Positions 33,440 through 44,003 of a stretch of DNA of 64,000 nt are shown here, piece by piece. Every line of letters starts with the position of its first letter. The first letter of the stretch is position 1. The DNA is from Corynespora cassiicola (lineage: Eukaryota > Ascomycota > Dothideomycetes > Pleosporales > Corynesporascaceae): assembly GCA_022059125.1 (NCBI GenBank), contig JAEUWY010000020.1, positions 1-64,000 of the forward strand. The letters run 5' to 3'. The position numbers were made by a program, and so were the translations under genes. The notes beneath the pieces are model-generated. The model was given only the letters and a program-made list of their open reading frames with translations. It was not told the DNA's origin and searched no databases.

Positions 33440-35105
33440 ATGGTGATAAACCTCAGCGTCATTGCTGGCGCAGTCACTGCGGTCTATGTGTCCCTTCGAT
33501 TGCTACTCCATTATACTCAGGACCCGCAAGAGCCCCCTCCACTTGGAACATTGATACCATTTGTCAGCCCGGTGATTGGCATGTCGCGGAAGAAGACCGA
33601 CTACTATGTCATGCTTCGGTATAGTAGTCTCTGTCGCATACGATATAGATAAGGCTGACGGCGGGACCCATAGAGACATGTACAATCTTCCCATCTACAC
33701 CCTTCGAATACCGGGATCACGCATCTATGTTATCAATTCGTCCGCTCTGATCTCGGCGGTTCAGCGGCAACACAAGGCGCTCGCCTTCATGCCTTTGGTA
33801 GCCAAGGCCTCCGTCAAAGTCTCTCGTTTTAGCAAGACCGCGAGCGAAATCATCAACACAAACACGAATGGCGAGGATGGTGACTGGGGTTATGTAATGA
33901 CGTTCCATGATGCTATTCAACCTTCTTTGGCCCCTGGTACACATCTGGATGCAATGAACCGAGTCATGCTTGGATTGGTTGCAGAGTCTCTTAATCGACT
34001 GAAAGAGAAAGTACCCACCACTGTGAGATTGTTCAACTGGGTCAATCATCAAATCACTATTGCCACTACGAGCTCTGCCTACGGTCCCTCCAACCCCTTC
34101 AAAGATCCCACATTTGAGGCCGCATTCTGGTAAGAGAAGCCCGGCTGAGACTTGCGGCAATGGCTAACCACCTGCAGGACCTTCAAGTCAGGAATGTCGA
34201 ACCTCATCATGGGGCTTGACTCAACAGGAACTGCTAGAGAGGCCATACGCGCTATGGACATTGGCTCTGCCGGTTTTGAAAAGTACTTTAGCGAAAACCA
34301 CCAGCAGGAGGGCTCGGCACTTGTTCAGGCTCGATATAATCACAGTGCAGACCATCACATTCCTCTCAACGATATTGCAAGGTCCGAATTTGCAAATGGA
34401 GTGGCTCTGCTGTCCAACACTGTGCCAAACACCTTTTGGATGCTATATCACCTTTACTCGGACCCCAAGGTTCTCGAAGAATGCCGAAAGGAAGTGTCGG
34501 AGGTGCTGGTAGTTATCAAAAATACCGAAGGAATACCTACTCACACCCTCGACATGTTCAAGGTGAAGACGTCTTGTCCAGTCCTTCTTTCAACATACAA
34601 GGAAGTTCTTCGTGTCTACAGCACAGCAGTGTCGGCACGCCTCGTGATGGAGGATCACATGTTAGACAACCAATATCTCCTCAAGAAAGGCAGTACAGTG
34701 ATGATGCCAACTCCCGTACAGCATCACAATTCTACTATATGGGGATCTGAGAATGATACCTTCGACCATCTTCGTTTCACGAAAGAGAAACGTCCTAGCC
34801 AAGCAGGCTTTCGTGCATTTGGAGGCGGCACTACATTATGTCCAGGGCGCCATTTTGCTACTACAGAAATCTTAGCTTTCACTGTAGTCATGATTATGCA
34901 GTTTGACATTAAGCCAAGATCCTCTCGATGGCTGAAACCGTCAAGGAACAGGGTGGAGTTCTGGGAAGCTACGCCAAGCCCGGACGAGGACTTTGAAGTG
35001 GAGATTCGTTCCATTGAGAGTGAGAAGCAGAGTAGGCATTGGGCCTTCATTCTGTCAGACTCAGACAAGCCCATTGAGTTGAGTGCTGAGGACCTGGTTT
35101 CATAG
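33440..35105 (+). CDS. Cytochrome P450 (CYP7/CYP8-like fungal class)
   Basis: Three exons, 33440-33618, 33674-34129 and 34178-35105, give 520 aa. Introns are GTATAG...CATAG and GTAAGA...TGCAG, and phases match. An N-terminal anchor helix (~3-25) is followed by a Pro-rich hinge (QEPPPLGTLIPFVSPVIG). The conserved K-helix ExxR is KEVLR (Glu354, Arg357). The heme loop is FGGGTTLCPGRHFAT with axial Cys433. The open active-site entry and FGGGTTLCPGRH style resemble fungal P450s related to 7-alpha-hydroxylase/prostacyclin-synthase clans. The substrate is unknown. It is intact while the adjacent P450 fragment and the synthase are broken, so it may have another role or be recently orphaned. The start follows a CACC context at 33436-33439. 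Confidence 0.85.
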
Positions 35106-35582
35106 AGGCGCTGGCAAGCGACATTTCATATACTCCTTGGAATCTCCATCATAACCCCCGTTGAAGCAATCCACCTTGATCCAGAACTCCACCCTAAACC
35201 CACCGAATACCACGCCTTCCGCTTCTGCACCCCTGAGCAAGTCGCAGGAAAAAGAAACCAATTGCCACAGTCCACACTCCAGCGCCACTGCATCCCCACC
35301 ACCTCATACTCTACCGAAGAGAAAGCCAGAGTGCCGTCAGACTACAAGTTCATTTCTTTTGGCTTCGGGAGGCATGCGTGTCCGGGTCGCTTCTTTGCGC
35401 TGCATCAGGCAAAGTTGCTGTTGGCATATGTGCTGATGAATTACGAGGTTGAGTTTATAGAGAGGAGGCCGAAACAGCGCAGGGTGCTGTGGATTCAAAT
35501 GCCGCTTGAGGCGACGGAGATTCGGGTTAGAAAGAGAGGAGATGCTATTTGGCAGACAAGGTTTTCATCTAAAGCGCTATAA
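35106..35582 (+). pseudogene. C-terminal fragment of a second cytochrome P450
   Basis: Directly after the stop of the preceding P450, the same reading frame stays open for 158 codons and encodes only the last third of a different P450. It has IHLDPELHPKPTEYHAFRF (meander region), then FISFGFGRHACPGRFFA with the heme Cys, and VLMNYEVEF near the end. There is no ATG, no I-helix and no ExxR. The heme loop style (FGFGRHACPGRFFA) resembles CYP68-type fungal P450s, unlike the upstream gene. It is a truncated relic. Translation would need read-through of the TAG at 35103. Confidence 0.75.
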
Positions 35583-35619
35583 AGACTTCTTTTTTCATAT
35601 CTTCTTTAAGCTCTGCGCC

Positions 35620-38540
35620 AATATTCAGGTTGATGGAACTCTTTCTCTTGGACAGGGACCACGTGTAGAGAGCAAGTTGCCCATCATCTTGATAGAGAGA
35701 TCCTACCAGGTATGCGATTCGTTCCCGGATGCTGTAGCCATAAAGGATAGAGCAGATTCTATCACTTACAGCGAACTTTCCCGTCAAGTCAATATATTGG
35801 CAGCTGCTATCTCGAAAGCTGGAGTGACATCCGGAGATCACGTCGCTGTGCTGTGCCATCCAAGCCTGAAAACTTTCGCGTCAATGTTAGGGATCCTCCA
35901 CGTCGGCACCATTTACGTCTTCTTAGATATCACTATTCTAAGCTCATGAAATATCGCGATGATATCAGTTTGTCTAGCGACGCTAGTAATCTGCGATGCC
36001 ACCTCCGTGAAGGATGCGGAGAAGCTCGGCCGCGCCGTGAACCGGATGCTAAAGTTGAATATTTCTGATACGCTACCCGTTGCCGATGTCTACCGACCTA
36101 ATACCTTTCGAGACAATGGTTTCCTACTCTTTACTAGTGGATCCACCAGTACGCCTAAGGGTGTTCAGCTTACCCAGAGCGGCATCATGAATTATGCCGC
36201 CGCCAAAACAGCCGCCCTAGACTTGAGGCAAGTAAGGGTTCTCCAACAAAGCTCTACTAGCTTCGATATGCCGCTTTCCCAGATCTTCAACTTCATCGTC
36301 AACGTGGGAACTTTGATTGTCGCTTGTTCCGACAGTCGAGGGGATCCTGTTGCAATTGTCGAACTGATGCGCGAATCAATCCAACTCACGATATGTACGC
36401 CCTCGGAGTATTCTACACTCACAACCTAAGGTTTTGACATCCTGCATCAATCCGATTCATGACAGTATGCATGCTCTGGAGGTGAAAGCTTGACATATGG
36501 TTTTCTGTGGGATTTCCAACGACTCGAGTTATCCAGCCTAGCATTGGTGAATTGCTACGGTCCTACCGAGCTCTCTTGCGCTACTACACTGAATATAATC
36601 CTGTTAGGCACCAAAGTGTCTATCACAGATGCTATACACACCGTCGGAAAACCTATCCCAAATACTTCTGTGTACATCGATGGACCAAATGGGGACCCGC
36701 AGCCGATTGGTTTTCCGGGAGAAATTTGCGTGGGCGGCAGAGGCGTAGCTGTAGGATACATTGGAACTGATACTGAGTCGCACAATTTCCTTGTCGATGC
36801 ATTTAGACAGTATTCGAATGCTTCTAGCAACTTCAAAACGGTATACAAAACGGGAGACAGAGAATATTTGTGTGAGGATGGATCGCTGGTTCTCATGGGT
36901 CGTATGCAAGGCGATACAACTATCAAGCTACGAGGATTCAGAGTCGACCTCAACGAAGTGGCCAAATCTGTTGTAATTGCGGCAGAGGGAGCTATCGTCG
37001 ACGCCGTCATTACTGTGCGTGGAACGCCTCAATTCCTGGTCGCGCACGTCGTGTTAGGCCGAAGGCAGGATACGAGCAAGGACTTACGGCACTGCGTTCC
37101 GGGCTTTCATTACCTCAGTATATGAGACCATCCATAATCTTGCCATTGAATAGATTGCCAACGACTACAAATGGAAAGGTGGACCGAAAAGCCATCGCCG
37201 CGATGCCTCTGCCAAAGCAAGCCGAGCCCGACAAGCACCAAACGCGATTAAACGTCAGCGAAAGGGAACTGAAACTGATCTGGAAGGAAGACCTGAGCAA
37301 ATCCCTCGGTAATACTAAAATTGAGCCTGCGACTGATTTTTTCACCATTGGTGGTGGCTCGCTATTGCTATCACGCCTGCAGCGTACCATTAAAAGAAAA
37401 ATAGGCGTCGCCATAGAGCTCAGCAATCTGTACCGGTCGAGCACCCTGCGCAACATGGCCTCGGCTGTGAATCTAGAAAGACGTACACTGCTGCCTGAGG
37501 CGGTGAATTGGGAAGAGGAGAAGACGTCTGTGCCGCAGGAAATGTCTTCCATGTTCCACTCTCCAGGGTCTTCTCCCCCAAAGTCGACGAATCGAGTCGT
37601 GTTTCTAACCAGGGCGACTGGTTCTCTCGGACCGCACATTCTCGCAGCACTGGTCACCCATCCGGATGTTTCGAAGATCTAATGTATCGCCGTACCTTCT
37701 GGGGCGCAGCATAAAGTCCACTCAAGCCCCAAAGTGCTTGTCTACAATGGTAGCCTCACAAGTACGAACTTTGGATTATCAAGCAGTGAGATGGCGACGA
37801 TGAAAATGAACATGGACCAGATCGTGCACGCGGGATCGCAAGGTCATTGTCTAGACAACTATTCCTTCAACAGAACTGCTAACTATGCATCAACGCGAAT
37901 TCTGGCTGAATTAGCAGCTGCCTAGAAAGTGCCCTTCCACTTCATGTCATCTCCACGAGTAGTATTACTTTCTGATTCACATTCCGCGCCTCCAGAATCC
38001 ATGTCCGCATACTTGCCCCCGGTGGACGGCTCGGAGGGCTACATGGCATGCAAGTGGGCAAGCGAAGTTTATCTGGAGAAGGTTGCGACCATGGCAGGCC
38101 TACCCGTCTCAATTCATCGACCTTGTTCTTTGATTGGGCACGCAGCGACACACGACGATGCATTGAACTCCGTGATTCGATATTCGCTGCTCAGCCGCAC
38201 AGTACCCAGTATCCCGAATGCACATGGTTCCTTCGACTTCCGTGCTGTTGAAGACGTGGCTCTGGAAATCGTGCAGTGTAAGCCAGCAAGAACTAGAATT
38301 GCGTTCCACCATCACAGCAGCGGAGTGAAAGTGCCGTTTGGCGGGCTTGCGACTAGACTGGAGTAATTACATGGTGGAAAGTTTACAAGTGTGGATTTTG
38401 AGGAATGGATCGACAGGACAGCAGAATTAGGGCTTGATGATCTTATTGTGAGTTACCTGCGTGCTAATGTTGTAGGCTGTCGAAACCTAGATTTTCCATA
38501 TCTTGATATCCATAAGACTGCCCCGACACGCTGTCGCTAT
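35620..38540 (+). pseudogene. Broken A-T-R end of an NRPS or PKS-NRPS
   Basis: Pieces in order are: adenylation N-part (FPDAVAIKDRADSITYSEL), core A3 LLFTSGSTSTPKGV near 36124, NCYGPTE near 36550, YKTGDREY and the KLRGFRVDL region, then NGKVDRKA at 37170. The carrier site is FFTIGGGSLLLS near 37340. A thioester reductase-like domain follows, starting VVFLTRATGSLG at 37590, with a Tyr-Lys pair in GYMACKWASE (~38040) and a C-terminal WIDRTAELGLDDLI. This is the layout at the end of PKS-NRPS hybrids. Disruptions are indels at about 35930-35965, stops at 36427 and 36460, a frameshift near 37090, and stops at 37680, 37923 and 38364. Frame continues on both sides of each stop, so these are mutations and not introns. 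Nothing upstream (condensation or PKS domains) remains. The first reductase Gly (TGATG) is replaced by Arg. Confidence 0.85.
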
Positions 38541-38676
38541 CTGAAGAGCTGTAGGAGTTCTTTTCTCTCAGATTTGCTGGGCAAGTACTAAACAACAAGC
38601 ACAGTCAAGATATCTATTTCTATCTACTTTCATACCCTTTTTGTAGCTGTCCAGAATTGTGTTACTAATTATCTCA

Positions 38677-40073
38677 TTAATATATGTTCTCAATTTTAAG
38701 AAAACAGCCGAGGTACTTACTATAAGTAAACTTAAGTAATGTCTGTGGCTGCTCAGCATATTGGCTGTCAATGCTCTTCCTTGACGCATGGTTGACTTCA
38801 AACTGGAGCAGATCTGCCAGCTGGAGGACTTCATCAGCGGAGAGCTGCAGGGCAGTATGAGTTCCCCATTTCAGCGCTGTATACACATCAGCTGGGTGTT
38901 ATATATTCTGAAGGTGACAAGAATAGCACAAGGAACAGTGTGTGGGGGGGGACAGTAACGTACGGCCGAGATTAATCCACACTCCGCCCGGCTTCAGCAG
39001 GCGATGTATGTTGCTTAGGAATGCAACTACGTTATCGGAAATGTCGATGAAAAACAGTGTGACCACAGCATCAAACTCAGCGTCCTGCGAGAAAACGCGC
39101 AAGAAGTCGCCCTCGACGAGCTTGACCGTCTTGTTCGGCCAGTGGTCTGGGACAGTTATGGGCAAGTACCGCGAAAAGGTGTCGGCTTGGTACGTCCATT
39201 TCGTTACGAAAGGATGCAAGGTATGTTGGTGCAGCGAGCTCGTGTGGTTTGTTAACATGTGGTACGCGAGAATGGAGCTGTAGTCCATCTCGTTGGCTAT
39301 GACATCGTACCCTGCGCCGATGTGAGACCGAGGCGTTCAGCTAGACGATAGGAGATAGACCCACCTTGATCAGCGATGTCGCTTGCCAGCCTGCCCATAC
39401 CGCTTCCGGGTACAAGCACCTTCTTTCCCCTCCCACTCCCGCCAAAGTGTTGCTCGAGCCCATTCAGAATAGGTGGAAAAACGGCCTGCCTCTCTTTTGC
39501 ACCCTGGGTGCTCCAGTCGCGCGACAGATGTGCGAATGCCAGGTTCGCCACCTGGAGTTCAGCGTCTTGCTCGTCTCCCAGCGCTCGCGCGCCGATATGG
39601 TAATACTCCCTCGCATTCTGCGCGATCAGATTCGTGAACTCGGCATTCACTTCAATGCCCTTCCTGGCATTGTCGAAGTGCATAGGATAACCAAGCTTGA
39701 TGCCTATCCCCTTCTGCGCGGCCGTCTGCTTGTCATAGCGCGCATGCTTCCGCTGCAGAACTTGGTCGGCGAGTAACGGATAGTGCTTGAAGGAATTGAT
39801 ACAGTGTGCCAGTCCAGCGGGAAGGGCGGGGTATCTCTTCCTTCTCTCGCCTTGGGGAATGAATGCTTGGGCGGCTTCTTGGTTGGTGAGCGCTGGAGAG
39901 CCGGCAAGCGGCGAGGCGAAGGCGACATGAAGAGCCTGGGCGCGTAGCGATAGAGAGGAGAAGAGGAGTGCAATGTCGGAGAATGTGGCGGCACCGCGGA
40001 GGGCGATGTAGAGGGGGAGGACGACGCAGAGGACAAGGGCGACGCAACGGGACAGGCAGATGTTGGGGGGCAT
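38677..40073 (-). CDS. N2227-type SAM methyltransferase with N-terminal anchor
   Basis: Exons on the minus strand: 40073-39365, 39311-38964 and 38876-38677 (418 aa). Introns are GTGGGT...GCAG and GTACGT...ACAG with consistent phases. An N-terminal hydrophobic segment (~8-26) suggests a membrane anchor or signal. Motif I is VLVPGSGMGRLA (~219-230), then GYDVIANEMDYSSILAYH, an acidic D-AVVTLFFID-S stretch, and LKPGGVWINLGPLKWG. These are the hallmarks of the N2227-like family (carnosine N-methyltransferase class). The NE-S-YS block and WIN-GP follow that family closely. It is divergently paired with the tyrosinase, 312 bp apart. In a peptide cluster it could N-methylate the processed product, as UstM/PhomM-type enzymes do in related clusters, but that is inference. 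The 3' end may contain one more small exon. Confidence 0.8.
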
Positions 40074-40385
40074 GGTGTTGGGCTTGTTGGGGTGTATCCC
40101 TGCAGGGGAAGGCGCGAAGGACGATGAGAGAAGTCACGATGGAGAAAGGCACAAGGGAGGGAGGTAAGAGGAAGGCACGAGGGAGGAAGGCGGGAGGAAG
40201 GCGGGAGGAAGGCACGAGCAGCTGGCATCCACGGCAAGAAGCTCGCTCGAGATTCACCTTCTCCCCAGCATGCTGACCAAGCGCCGCGCATCATGTACCG
40301 ACGATCTGCAAGGAGCTCACTATTTAGGCTTTCGGTTTCACTGCCATGTTCCGCGCTTCCTCCATGTCTCTTTGCCGGCTGAATC
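40074..40385. promoter_or_regulatory. Shared divergent promoter, methyltransferase/tyrosinase
   Basis: 312 bp separate the two divergent start codons. The left part is strongly purine-skewed with GGGAGGAAGGC units repeated three times (about 40185-40215). The right half carries a TATTTAGG element near 40321. Such a short shared interval suggests co-expression. Confidence 0.5.
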
Positions 40386-41634
40386 ATGGCCACTATCCAC
40401 CTCACTCTGCTCCTCTACTACATGCTAGTCGTCCTGCCCAGCCCCCACCTCCCATATGCGCAGCCATTGGACGAGACACAAGCACCAAAGTGCAGCCAGC
40501 TCTTGATACGCAAAGAATGGAGGACGTTGACAAATACCCAGAAGGCCGAGTGGGTGAAGGCCGTCAAGGTGCGCCCTTCCCCCATGTTCCGCGTACATTA
40601 CCAATGCCGTGTATAGTGCTTGGCAGGCATACGACACGAGCGGCTATCCTTTACCAAGAGCCAGACGGTACTTCCGGGGAAGAAGAGCCTTTACGACGAC
40701 TTCTCCTACTCCCATGCAGCAGTGGACCACAGTGCGCATAGGAATGCCTATTTTTTACCATGGCGTGCGGTTCCTCCCTCCCGCCCCAATCATAGGCTGA
40801 CCGGAGCGCAGACCGCTGGTTTACCCATTTATTCGATACGTCCCTCCGCCAAACTTGCAGCTATAGCGGGCCAACGCCATACTGGGACTGGTCCTATGAT
40901 CATGCAGACTTGTTCAACTCGCCAGTATTCGACGACTCTCCCGAGTACGGCTTGGGTGGAACAGGGGACTGTGATTCGTCCCCCGAGGCCGATTGTATAG
41001 TCTCCACCGGCGCTTTTGCCTCCTACCCAGGTGCATTGGAGCTAGCCTGGCCTATTCCTCACCCACTACGGAGGAATCTGACGCTCATTACCGGCTGGTA
41101 CCCCAACGAGCTACCACAGAACCGCACTCTGGGCCCAGACTTTGTGCGCAATGCGACCGAGGAAAACACCGGCGACTTCTTTAGCTTCCAGTACGCAATG
41201 ACGCGAATGCACGACCACGTACACAACTTCGTAGGGGGAGATCTGGCCGGAGACTGCCCGAAGGCCCTGCCGGACGAGGATTGCCACGGTTTGGCAATAG
41301 CCTTCACGCCCAACGACCCGCTCTTTTGGCTGCATCATGCACAGCTTGACCGGTTGTGGAACCAGGTGCGTTCCCAAATCCCATGGTTTCTGTGCGTAGT
41401 ACTATCTCACTCACCTGGGTCATACAGTGGCAGCGTCACCAACCATCCAACTTCGCCGCCTTCTCCGGCATCCCACTGAACCCGCACAATATTGCAGACC
41501 CACGTTATGACCTTGACGCGGATGCGAATCTTCCGATGCCCTTCGACGTACAGAGTGTGCCAATGGCTCCGAGTAGCCTGTTCGATATAGAGAGTTGGCC
41601 ACTGTGTTATCGTTACCAAGACTACGTAGACTAG
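40386..41634 (+). CDS. Secreted tyrosinase (binuclear copper oxidase, UstQ-like role)
   Basis: Four exons, 40386-40568, 40617-40764, 40812-41365 and 41428-41634, give 363 aa. All junctions restore the tyrosinase consensus, e.g. the His of LPW-H-R is split by intron 2. A signal peptide spans ~1-26. Copper A ligands are His94 (SYSHAA), His102 (HSAHRNA) and His111 (LPWHR). Copper B ligands are His244 and His248 (RMHDHVHN) and His285 or His286 (FWLHHAQLDRLW). PYWDWS lies between. All six ligands are present, so it should be active. It is short for a tyrosinase, with no C-terminal shielding domain, like the tyrosinases of dikaritin clusters (UstQ, PhomQ), which oxidise the precursor's Tyr. Its neighbours (UstYa protein, Tyr-repeat precursor, methyltransferase) support that role. 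Confidence 0.88.
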
Positions 41635-41845
41635 TGCTTTTTTCTCAAGCTCTATAACTCTAGGTACCATCTGGCTGTTCCAGCCACTCCAATGTCACCT
41701 CGTCTCAATTCTATCCTTTTAAGTCATGGGCAAGCGGGGAAAAGCCACAGAAAAAGTCACAAAATTATGATACGACGCATTAGCTTTCTAACCCTTGAAT
41801 TCCCACAGTACCAATTCCCATCACACCCATGCAGTACCTACGATG
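41635..41845. other. Short convergent intergenic interval
   Basis: About 210 bp between the 3' ends of the tyrosinase and the UstYa gene. No further feature is recognised. Confidence 0.5.
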
Positions 41846-42515
41846 TCAACTAGTTTCGTGGAATCTCTCTTCCATCTCTGGCGTCCATCTCTCATGCTGA
41901 CTCTCCAACCAATCATGCACCTGTCTCCAGTCCCGGCAGGTATGCACAGTGCCCTCATCCGGGTGCGATATCCCCCCATTTTCTTTTTTCATGCCCACCC
42001 CGCCCGGTTCTAGGGTTGTGTCGGCGGCGCACAGAATGCCATGCCGGAGATAGTGAAAACAGTGTTCTGTATGGTCCGATCCGTCGTCCCCATTGATGAG
42101 CACCGTGCGTATGTGGTTGAGGCAGTGTATCTGGTGCCACATGGACACATCAAATGCGAAGTGCTCCTCCCCTAGAAAAGCGAAGCCCTTGCCCGGGGGG
42201 CGTATCGCGTTCCATTCGGCCCAGGCAGGCATACCTTCTATCGCGTAGTGGGAGGGGTCGTCCTTGAAGGCGGTTTGGATAGTCCGGACCTTGATCGGGA
42301 GCTCGCGAGGTCGGTCGCCTCTGAGGTAAGCTACTCTGCGTCAGTCATAAGTCTGAGGAGTGCGGGTGGCGCGCACTGTATTCCCGCATGCCACGCGTTA
42401 AGATTCGAAGGGAGAAGACGAAGGCTCCCAAATTCAGCACAAGGCAGACGCTTAGCACTGCAAGCACAAAGTGGGAGGGGCTGCGTAGTTGCGGCGCAAG
42501 AGATTTAGAGAACAT
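41846..42515 (-). CDS. UstYa-family (DUF3328) oxidative cyclase
   Basis: Exon 1 (42515-about 42377) encodes a short cytosolic tail and one membrane helix (HFVLAVLSVCLVLNLGAFVF). After a ~60-bp intron (acceptor near 42319-42321, exact base uncertain), exon 2 runs to 41846, for about 203 aa. The catalytic signature of the family is complete: HQIHC (~108-112) and HTEHC (~129-133), the latter followed by YLRHGILCAADTTLEP. UstYa-type proteins are type II membrane enzymes that install side-chain crosslinks or oxidise residues in fungal ribosomal peptides and other metabolites. This is the only canonical member between the tyrosinase and the precursor. Known dikaritin clusters usually have two or more. 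It is convergent with the tyrosinase and divergent from the precursor gene. Confidence 0.88.
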
Positions 42516-44003
42516 CTTGATTTCCAGGTAGAGAGGTGCTTTGGGGGGGGGGTAGCTGTGGGAGGCGAGGAGATTGTCGAGCACCCGGAGCAGATCAAAA
42601 GAGTTAACCCGTCTATGGCTATGGTCTATCCACCCCGCCTGGGTTGAAAAGCCACGCAATGTCTAGGAGAGCGGGGCTGGGGAACACACACTGCCGATGT
42701 GCCACTATCCACAAGTGTGATGTGAGAGTGGAATGCAAACAGGGCGCAGCGATCGGAATATGCAGGGTTTAAATTTCCGGGGTCCCAGAAGATAGGCTAA
42801 TGCACATCGGTCTCGGAATGCATGGCAGCGCGAGGCAGGACCGATAATTCCCATATAGGCACCATGCTTCCGCGTAAGTATTCGATGTGGGTCTCGGATC
42901 GGCGCGCGTGCTCTTCGGTCAGGATCGCTCGGAATGACGGATCATGAGCGGGGGCATTATGGGCCAACTATGGTGCGGGCCTACTCCGGTAGTCCACCGG
43001 TCTTTGGCAGCCTTGAACCACTTCCGTTTCCTTTTTCGGCGACACCTAAATCGACAATGCTGATCGCATCATGCTGCATGCTGTTGTTATCATGACCCTA
43101 GCACTGCCGACCGCATGTCGCTACATGAAACGGCAGGTCACTGAGCAAGGTAGTTGGTTACACCAACGAAATGCCTATCATAACGGAAACTTTGCGCTAG
43201 TCACTGCAATTCCTTTCACTAAGTCATGAAGTTCCAAGTTCCTGACCTTTGATGCTTACTAATCGCTAAATACAGTCGTCTAATTCACTGGTAATTACTC
43301 GTGTGGCTCTCTAGGAAATGCCTGAATGGAAGACTTTTTCTTCTTTATGGCCGTACATGGTGCTAATTAGTATGCGTTAATTCGATTTAGGCGTGCATTA
43401 ACTGGGTCCGGTAATCATACAGACGCCAGTCCTCGTTTCGCAGTTCTTTGAGTGTATGTACACGGGTCCGGGCCTACGTGTTACCCGGGGCAGTTGTCAC
43501 GGCTCTAGACGACTTTTTACGAAGACGTGATTGCTTGGTAGACCAATCACTCGCCTTTCAGGGGTACTAACCAAGATCAAAAATTAGAGAATATCCAGAA
43601 AGGGTAGGGATAAACAATACATGTTTTGATATCATCTTACCCTTGAGCAGAGCACATTGAAGCGACGCCAGTGCTGTCCGTCTCGGATTCACGTCGGTCT
43701 ACGTCTTTGTTAAAGTTTGAAGCCATATTGCAATTTCCCCAGGATCCAGATTCAGGTCTCCGCGTCGACGCTATTGCGGGTGAAATCACGTCAGGCGGAA
43801 CCGGAGGAAAGCGTTTCTCTATCAAGAGAGCACAGGGCACTTGATCGGTCCTACGGATGTCCTTTCTTGACGAAGCAGCTCTCCTTCCGATCAAAAAATT
43901 ACATTTATAGTCGAAGAAACAGCAGTTACAAACAGCATTCTATCGACAAGATATCCCACTACCTCTCACAAATAAAAATTTCACTCATCACCACACACTC
44001 AAA
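42516..44003. promoter_or_regulatory. 1.5-kb divergent intergenic region before the precursor; inverted repeat
   Basis: No gene is supported here; the longest frame, 85 codons on minus at 43637-43894, has no motif. A perfect inverted repeat TTGATCGG (43841-43848) ... CCGATCAA (43887-43894) lies about 110-165 bp before the precursor ATG. It could be a paired half-site for a dimeric regulator or part of the 5' UTR. The immediate 5' flank (43960-44003) is CA/A-rich and ends CACACTCAAA before ATG, a good fungal start context. Confidence 0.45.

Noticed and set aside
39704..40405. 233-codon minus frame over the methyltransferase 5' end
   Set aside because: It is a Ser/Pro/Arg-rich shadow frame of the real methyltransferase and the purine-rich promoter.
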